Source of the DNA: Phycisphaerae bacterium
GTDB taxonomy: Bacteria > Planctomycetota > Phycisphaerae > Sedimentisphaerales > Anaerobacaceae
Direction of reading: 5' to 3'
Assembly (NCBI GenBank): GCA_030601845.1
Contig: JAUWAY010000001.1
Location: 89,274-153,273 of the forward strand
Length of the DNA: 64,000 bases
Shown here in pieces: positions 58,838-64,000 of the stretch. Both the position numbers and the translations under genes were made by a program. Each line of letters begins with the position of its first letter. The first letter of the stretch is position 1. Below the pieces are notes generated by a model, which saw only the letters and a program-made list of their open reading frames with translations, ran no database searches and was not told the origin of the DNA.

Positions 58838-61201
58838 TCATTTCTCCGGCTTTCTGGCTTTTCTGCCGGTTTTTCCCGTTTCTGCGAATCTTCCGACTCG
58901 GCCCCTCGTGTGACCAAGGCCGGCATACATCGGTAGTTTCGGCTCATCGGCCCGCCATTTCTCGGGGAACTCGGGCAAGAGGCCAAATTGGTCCATAGGG
59001 AAATTCTTGAAGCCCAGTTTCAGCGCCGGTGAGCCGGGCTTTACCCGGTAATCCGCTTTGGCCGGATTGACAAACATCGGGTCGGCGTAAACCGAATGCA
59101 GGCCGAAACCCTTCGCACGCCATTGCTCGAAATCCATATTACCAGGCAAAGCGATGAACTTCCCAACATCGCTGAAGTAGGTGTTGTAGTCTATTTCCTT
59201 TATCCATCGACCCTTCTGCGGCGGCTTGGTGAACTGAATAACTCCACCTTGTGCTTTGACAAACTTGAAATCACCGTCGGGCTCAATTTTATCGTACGCT
59301 GTGTTGCCGACGATGATGTTGCCGATTATGCGGTCGCTGTTGTTTTCGCAGCCGACCTGAATCCCCGGCGGACGTGCAGGCGTGATAACAATGTTGTTCT
59401 CAACCGTGCGCAGGTCCCCCTCGCGAAGCTTGATGGCTACGCCGATACAGAGATTGTTGTAGATGTGGTAATTCGACGAGCCGTCATCCAGGTCGATGCC
59501 CCAGCCCTTTTCGTCCCGAAACCGGTTGTTGCGAATAATGGTGGTGTACTTGGCGTCTCGCAATACATCACCGGCGGGATGGAAACGCTTCGATATGTCC
59601 CCTACTCGGCCGTGCGATTGGTTCTGACACCACCAGCTATCTCGGCCCCAACTGTTAAACGTGCCGTGCTCACCTGTCTCACGGCAGGTGTGGTGGAGGT
59701 CATTGTACTCGATGATATGCCCGCCGTATGTGCCATCGTGAATGCATATCGCTGCGCGCGGAATATTATACATCTCGTTGTGGCTGATAATGTTCTTCGC
59801 GCTGACAGCCATAAATACACCGGCGGTCTGTTTGCCAAATATGCCGACATCGTGAATCAGGTTGTTCTTAACGACACAGCCCTCGGCGTACTGGTCGGTG
59901 TGCGGCAGAAAACCCCAGTCATGATGCGTACCGCAATAGGGACAGTCATAAGATAAGTCTCTTGACAGCATACTCTTTCCGACCAGGCAAATTGCGCTTT
60001 CGCCAATTTCAGTAAAGAGACTGCTCTCGATATGAATCCGTCGGTTATAATAGTTAATGAAGACGGCGTTTCCGCCCACTGCATCAAAGAAACAGTTATC
60101 GATACTGCAATCTTCTGCCCCATCAAAGAACACGGCCCCGCCGCGATGAATAGCCCAATCGCCCATTGAGGGAATGCTGTATTTCTCAAGGAAGGTGGTT
60201 GCCGACTGCGTGATTCGCAGTCCCCTGAGGTTTATATGATGGACGGGATTTTCCTTGCTGCCGCGAAATTCCACCAGGTTTTTCAGCAGGACCGCCTCGA
60301 CGGTGGCGTTGTTCAGGTCAACTTTGTCAGGCGGTTTGTAGTAGAGAATCTTTTTCCTGTTGTCAAAATACCACTCACGCGGCGCGTCCAGCTCCTCAAA
60401 GACGTTTTCAATATAGAATCGGCAAGTTTCATTAAGCTTTGTTCCCGGGCGCTGCGGAAATCTTTCGTGCTGCTGCCAGCCCCCCTCACCGAGTTTGATG
60501 GCGCAGCGGTCGTAGTCAATACCTGCAAGGCGAAACTGCCGGGTGGACCAATTTACAGCGCCGAAGATGTGCAGCACTGCCTCTTTTGGCCTGGCCCATT
60601 TCTTCGTGGTGAACTCGTCAGGGTCGTAATAGACTTCCTTGTGAGGCCATTCGTCTGCGCCCGCAAGATAGGTGAAGTTTTCTTCGATGCGCGGGTCGGT
60701 CGGGTCACCGTTCGGATACCGTGCGCGAATCTGCCGCTTGCCGTCGACGAAAAGTTGGCCGAAGCCCTTGTCTGCAAGCTGCGTCCCTGCCAGCGAGCAC
60801 ATATATATCCCATCGCGATAGGGCTTCCACTTTGCTTGGATTTTTCGCCCGCCGCTGATGATAGGTTTCTCATTTTTATAAGCCGCATAGGTAATTGGCG
60901 CCTCGGCTGTGCCGGAATCCTTCGGGCCAAAGACAAGTGTCTCGTGCAGGTAATATGTGCCGCCGCGAAGATAGACCGTAATTGGTTCCCTTGCCGTCTT
61001 CTTTGCCTTGCGCACCACATCGCGGGCGCGAGCCGGCGTTGCGAAGGGCCTTTGCCTGGTACCTGCATTGTTATCATCCCCATTGGTCGCTACATAAAAC
61101 GTCGGTTCTGCTCCAGCTGCCTGATGCGCTGTAAACAGGACAATAAGCGCCAGGGACAAAAAACTGCCGGTCGAGCGACTTAATTGCTTTATCAGTCTCA
61201 T
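58838..61201 (-). CDS. Exported right-handed parallel beta-helix protein
   Basis: Secreted 787-residue protein with signal peptide (SFLSLALIVLFTAHQAAGAE) and an N-terminal DUF1565-like opening (YVATNGDDNNAGTRQRPFAT), typical of polysaccharide lyases and other carbohydrate-active beta-helices. Repeated turns with Asn/Asp-rich strands occur in residues 300-690 (for example GLRITQSATTFLEKYSIPSM and NNRFRDEKGWGIDLDDGSSN). The start follows AAAGGAG by 7 nt. A hairpin lies in the leader. Enzymatic function is not assured; PL6- or GH-like activity or pectin processing are possibilities. Confidence 0.83.
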   Translation of the reverse strand: MRLIKQLSRSTGSFLSLALIVLFTAHQAAGAEPTFYVATNGDDNNAGTRQRPFATPARARDVVRKAKKTAREPITVYLRGGTYYLHETLVFGPKDSGTAEAPITYAAYKNEKPIISGGRKIQAKWKPYRDGIYMCSLAGTQLADKGFGQLFVDGKRQIRARYPNGDPTDPRIEENFTYLAGADEWPHKEVYYDPDEFTTKKWARPKEAVLHIFGAVNWSTRQFRLAGIDYDRCAIKLGEGGWQQHERFPQRPGTKLNETCRFYIENVFEELDAPREWYFDNRKKILYYKPPDKVDLNNATVEAVLLKNLVEFRGSKENPVHHINLRGLRITQSATTFLEKYSIPSMGDWAIHRGGAVFFDGAEDCSIDNCFFDAVGGNAVFINYYNRRIHIESSLFTEIGESAICLVGKSMLSRDLSYDCPYCGTHHDWGFLPHTDQYAEGCVVKNNLIHDVGIFGKQTAGVFMAVSAKNIISHNEMYNIPRAAICIHDGTYGGHIIEYNDLHHTCRETGEHGTFNSWGRDSWWCQNQSHGRVGDISKRFHPAGDVLRDAKYTTIIRNNRFRDEKGWGIDLDDGSSNYHIYNNLCIGVAIKLREGDLRTVENNIVITPARPPGIQVGCENNSDRIIGNIIVGNTAYDKIEPDGDFKFVKAQGGVIQFTKPPQKGRWIKEIDYNTYFSDVGKFIALPGNMDFEQWRAKGFGLHSVYADPMFVNPAKADYRVKPGSPALKLGFKNFPMDQFGLLPEFPEKWRADEPKLPMYAGLGHTRGRVGRFAETGKTGRKARKPEK

Positions 61202-61227
61202 ATTCCTGCTCCTTTCTGCGGGGAAAG

Positions 61228-61244
61228 CCCGGTTGCAAACCGGG
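61228..61244 (-). repeat. Hairpin in the leader of the beta-helix gene
   Basis: CCCGGTT-GCA-AACCGGG, a perfect 7-bp stem about 10 bp upstream of the Shine-Dalgarno. The motif recalls hairpins common between genes in other bacteria. The start ATTCGCCCCG on the minus strand resembles the palindromic elements near 57 kb. Confidence 0.6.
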
Positions 61245-61508
61245 GCGAATTTTCTTGCCGCTTCTCTATAATATTTAGATATTAACCGAACGTATTCTAA
61301 TTAAAAAGAAAATATCAGGCGAAAACTTGTACGAGCTTTGCAATAGCCAGTGAGCAGCCCAAAAAATTTAGCTACGAACTTGACAGGCAGCTTCGGGATG
61401 ATTAGGATTTTCGCGACTGGAATTGGTGCCTGGTCGGCGTAGTAGACGAAAGAATCAAAACTGAATATACTGACGGCCTTGATTTGTTCCATTTACAATG
61501 GTAAATGC

Positions 61509-61543
61509 AATAATCGATAGTCGATAATAAATAGTCAATTATA
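61509..61543 (+). repeat. Heptamer array before the ferredoxin gene
   Basis: Five phased 7-mers (AATAATC, GATAGTC, GATAATA, AATAGTC, AATTATA), 35 bp, followed directly by the Shine-Dalgarno AAGGGG. Confidence 0.87.
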
Positions 61544-61555
61544 AGGGGATTTATT

Positions 61556-61738
61556 ATGACAGTCAAAATTGAAGATACCTGTACCGCCTGCGGATTATGC
61601 GTAGATACCTGTCCTGATGTTTTTGATATGGGCGATGATATTGCACAGGTTGTTGTTGGTGAGGTTCCTCCGGAGTTTGAGGATGCCGTTCAGCAGGCCG
61701 CTGACGAATGTCCCATCGAGGCAATTATCGTCGAATAA
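61556..61738 (+). CDS. Small 4Fe-4S ferredoxin
   Basis: 60-residue low-potential electron carrier with Cys9, Cys12, Cys15 and Cys19 in CTACGLCVDTCP and Cys52 in DECPIEA. This is the pattern of single-cluster ferredoxins (as in Thermotoga), where Cys9, 12, 15 and 52 bind the cluster. Acidic overall. Partner for NfnAB is plausible. AAGGGG lies 7 nt before the ATG. proC converges on it with 1 bp between stops. Confidence 0.92.
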   Translation: MTVKIEDTCTACGLCVDTCPDVFDMGDDIAQVVVGEVPPEFEDAVQQAADECPIEAIIVE

Positions 61739-61739
61739 A

Positions 61740-62549
61740 TCAGCTTGAAAGCTGCCTGCTTCTGTCACGAGCTGATGTTAGAGCATCAGTTATTAACTGG
61801 CTGAAATTGTTTGCAGCAAAGACTTTCAGGGCCGCTTCGGTTGTTCCGCCGGGCGAGGTAACCTTTCGGCGAAGCTGGGCCGGGCTTTCACCCTTTTTGT
61901 CAGCTTCTACAGCAAGCAAAGCAGCGCCTTTGGCTGTCTGCAGAACCAGGGCTTTTGCGACCTCGTCAGGCAGGCCCAACTGCCCCGCTGCTTTTATCAT
62001 CTCTTCGGTCAGGAGAAAATAATATGCCGGGCCGCTGCCGCTTACCGCTGTAACTGCATCAATCAAATCTTCATTATCAACAACAACGGCCTTGCCGACC
62101 GCCGAGAAAATCGAGATGGCCTTTTCCAGCATCGGCTTTGCCCTGTCGTTAGCGAACAATGCGCTGGCACCTTCGCCAATCAAAGCCGGGGTATTGGGCA
62201 TAACGCGAACTATTGCGACGTCACCCAGAACAGCAGCGATATTGCCCGTCTTTATACCCGCTGCGATAGATATAACAAGCGTCTCTTTTTTGAGAGCATC
62301 CTTTATGCTCTCCAGGGCCTCAGTCATATTCTGGGGTTTTACACTCAAGACGAGAATATCGACCTTCGCCGCCAGAGCTGCATTTTCATCCACCGCCTGA
62401 ACGCTATATTCTTGTTGCAGAAAGTCGAGTCTTTCCTGCCGAATATCAGCTACAAAGACATTTTCAGGCGCATAAACCTTTGCGGTGATTATGCCCTTTA
62501 TCAAAGCTTCAGCCATATTCCCACTGCCGACAAAGCCAATTGTCTCCAT
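61740..62549 (-). CDS. proC: Pyrroline-5-carboxylate reductase
   Basis: Last step of proline synthesis, reducing pyrroline-5-carboxylate with NAD(P)H. Rossmann motif IGFVGSGNMAEALIKG at the N-terminus and the C-terminal family signature TAVSGSGPAYYFLLTEEM plus LRRKVTSPGGTTEAALKVF. Length 269 residues, normal. Start with AAGGAG. Stand-alone gene. Confidence 0.95.
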   Translation of the reverse strand: METIGFVGSGNMAEALIKGIITAKVYAPENVFVADIRQERLDFLQQEYSVQAVDENAALAAKVDILVLSVKPQNMTEALESIKDALKKETLVISIAAGIKTGNIAAVLGDVAIVRVMPNTPALIGEGASALFANDRAKPMLEKAISIFSAVGKAVVVDNEDLIDAVTAVSGSGPAYYFLLTEEMIKAAGQLGLPDEVAKALVLQTAKGAALLAVEADKKGESPAQLRRKVTSPGGTTEAALKVFAANNFSQLITDALTSARDRSRQLSS

Positions 62550-62638
62550 TAGTTTCTCCTTGTCAAAACCGGTCCTGAATCTATAATGCTATCAGCAATT
62601 TCACGCAGGTAATATAAAACCAATTAGGAGCAAAAGCA

Positions 62639-63142
62639 ATGCAAAAACAAACTGATTATGAACAGGCAATCAAAACCAAGTATCCCGAGCAGGTCGTAAT
62701 CGCCATCGCGAAAGACAAAAACGGCCGTGCCAATCCCGTTACGCTCGGCTGGACAATGATTGTATCCGGCACTCCGCCAATGATGGCGATAGCTGTTGCA
62801 GGTAGGCATTACTCAATCGAGACCATCAGGCACTCAAAATGTTTTACCATTGCATTTCCATCCTCGGAGATGGCCGATGCCGCCTTATTTTTCGGCTCAA
62901 AATCAGGACGCGACATCGACAAATTCGCCGAATTCGATTGCAAAACCGAACCCGCCAAAGCGATTGATTCGGTCCTGCTCTCCGAGGCGGTGGCCAATTT
63001 CGAATGCACACTCGAATCAGAGACAGTCGCCGGCGACCACATAATCTTTGTCGGCAAAATAGTTGCCTCCCATATCAACACCGAACCGAAAAAGCGTCTC
63101 TACACCGTAGGCCCAGGCCATAAATTGGGACCCGTTTCCTGA
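62639..63142 (+). CDS. Flavin reductase family protein
   Basis: FMN-binding split-barrel protein of the flavin reductase-like family (167 residues). Conserved segments are RANPVTLGWTMIVSGTPPMM, VAGRHYSIETIRHSKCF and CTLESETVAGDHIIFVGKIV. The flavin probably binds near GWTMIVSG. Could be a flavoredoxin or a reductase for a monooxygenase; no partner adjacent. AGGAGC precedes the ATG. Confidence 0.88.
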   Translation: MQKQTDYEQAIKTKYPEQVVIAIAKDKNGRANPVTLGWTMIVSGTPPMMAIAVAGRHYSIETIRHSKCFTIAFPSSEMADAALFFGSKSGRDIDKFAEFDCKTEPAKAIDSVLLSEAVANFECTLESETVAGDHIIFVGKIVASHINTEPKKRLYTVGPGHKLGPVS

Positions 63143-63415
63143 ACCGTAGTTGGTTCCATGCAACTTAGGACAGATAATTCAGCTAACAAACTTGCTCAGA
63201 TTCTGGTTGCGTATAGGTCGCCTATTTAGTACAAAAACGGACATTGACTAATAACCCGCAAGATGCGTAGAATTACAGCTATGGAAACATGCTCTGTCTT
63301 TATGGCCTTGGAAAAAAGAGCTGGGATAAAAGGCCGCGTAGATGAAATAGCAGTTAGAGTGACGTAGTTGATTAATGCTAATGGGAAATCTCGTATAATA
63401 TCAATGGAGTAACTC
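63143..63415. other. Intergenic region, no assigned function
   Basis: A 28-codon plus-strand frame at 63281-63367 (METCSVFMALEK and IKGRVDEIAVRVT) has no Shine-Dalgarno and no known relatives I can name. TATAAT at 63394-63399 is too close to the next start codon to be its promoter. Confidence 0.4.
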
Positions 63416-64000
63416 ATGAAAAAGAAATATCGAATATACTGTCTATTGTCATTCTTAATTCTTATTATGATATTTTTTCAATCTTGTCCCCAAACAATTC
63501 CAGATCCTGTTTTGCTTGAACAAATCGCCAAAATTAAAGCCATAGATAATCATTCCCACATGCGTCCAGCTACTGCCAACCAAGGTACCGAAGAAGAGCC
63601 TGCCGATTTACTTGGGCAGCCAACATTTGACCGTCCTGTGAATCTTCGTGTTGACAATCCTCATTGGATAGGTGCTTGGCGTGATTTATACGGATATAAA
63701 TATAATGACATGAAAAAAGAACATCTAAGCCTTCTTTTTAAGGAGAAGCAACGTATTAAACGCCAGCAAGGTGAGAATTACCCAACTTGGGTTTTAGATA
63801 AATTAGGAATAGAAACTGCATTAGTTAATGCGAAAAAACTCGGTTTGGGACGAGGGCCACCTCGCTTTTATTGGGTCCCATTTGCAGATGATTATTTGCA
63901 TCTTTTCTCAGGTATTCGTTATCATACAAGCGTTATAAAACCTGCAGCGACGTTAGCCGAATATACCAAAACTGTTGTGACTCCGGCGATTGAATCATTT
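63416..64000 (+). CDS. Amidohydrolase family lipoprotein, 3'-truncated by the window edge
   Basis: The first 195 codons of a metal-dependent hydrolase of the amidohydrolase TIM-barrel superfamily. The N-terminus is a lipoprotein signal (LILIMIFFQSCPQ). The HxH metal motif is in IKAIDNHSHMRPA near residue 48. The remaining sequence contains LYGYKYNDMKKEHLSLLFK, LGLGRGPPRFYWVPFADDYL, typical of amidohydrolase_2-type proteins. GGAG lies 7 nt upstream of the ATG. The end lies outside the window. Substrate unknown. Confidence 0.75.
   Translation, partial: MKKKYRIYCLLSFLILIMIFFQSCPQTIPDPVLLEQIAKIKAIDNHSHMRPATANQGTEEEPADLLGQPTFDRPVNLRVDNPHWIGAWRDLYGYKYNDMKKEHLSLLFKEKQRIKRQQGENYPTWVLDKLGIETALVNAKKLGLGRGPPRFYWVPFADDYLHLFSGIRYHTSVIKPAATLAEYTKTVVTPAIESF

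Noticed and set aside
63281..63367. 28-codon gene
   Set aside because: No ribosome site and no relatives known to me; kept only as a remark on the intergenic region.
63394..63399. TATAAT as a promoter of the amidohydrolase gene
   Set aside because: Transcription would begin inside the Shine-Dalgarno; no suitable -35 box is at the proper distance.

Overview
The window looks like part of a chromosome of a planctomycete, most likely of the Phycisphaerae (Sedimentisphaerales-like) branch. This rests on gene content, not on a marker gene. It has secreted sulfatases with RRDFLK-type Tat leaders, a planctomycete-style prepilin (RRGFTLIELL), a DUF1080/DUF6807 protein, a Tat-exported Gfo/Idh/MocA oxidoreductase, a complete V-type ATPase operon instead of F-type genes, and an NfnAB-type flavoenzyme that suggests anaerobic redox metabolism. 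I found no rRNA, tRNA, CRISPR array, transposase or phage gene.

Layout. 0-9.9 kb: a partial S8 peptidase, an NCS2 purine permease, a GH117/GH43-like enzyme, a PEBP lipoprotein, a large exported protein, an FHA-GAF regulator, two small-operon genes and malate dehydrogenase. 10.0-20.6 kb: V-type ATPase genes in the order H-I-K-E-C-F-A-B-D, with a phosphodiesterase-ankyrin fusion gene lodged between C and F; the K subunit carries the Na+ ligand set. 20.8-31.7 kb: a prepilin, a frameshifted membrane protein, a 0.85 kb repeat-filled gap, a PAC2 protein, then a minus-strand run (beta-CASP nuclease, guaA, mnmG, acpS, an S23-type four-helix-bundle gene, a parvulin lipoprotein). 31.9-42.2 kb: mfd, a nucleotidyltransferase pair, transketolase, threonine synthase and nfnAB. 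42.2-61.2 kb: a carbohydrate region with a gutted GH51 gene, two sulfatases, trmO, an L-arabinose operon (symporter, araB, araD, a fucose-isomerase-like enzyme, DUF2490), TauE/DUF1634, DUF1080-DUF6807, a Gfo/Idh oxidoreductase and a beta-helix protein. 61.5-64 kb: ferredoxin, proC, a flavin reductase and a partial amidohydrolase.

The most unusual signal is not a gene. Many gene junctions carry degenerate tandem arrays with a strict 7-bp period, and a smaller set has a 9-bp or 10-11-bp period. They start or stop at stop codons, start codons and Shine-Dalgarno sites, sit at most junctions of the ATPase operon, and sometimes switch strand midway. They also occur inside coding sequence (mfd, mnmG, a sulfatase tail, the N-terminus of ATPase subunit C). 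The S23 four-helix-bundle gene is bounded on both sides by such arrays in inverted orientation, sharing an exact 14-bp inverted repeat, and the whole unit fills one intergenic gap. This looks like a small mobile unit. Two other loci (the NCS2 permease and transketolase) show foreign-looking genes inserted just after a stop codon, with a diverged second copy of the host gene's 3' end at the far border. A fourth pattern is a GC-rich palindrome flanked by TTCA/TTCG, present four times near 57-59 kb, twice in frame inside a gene.
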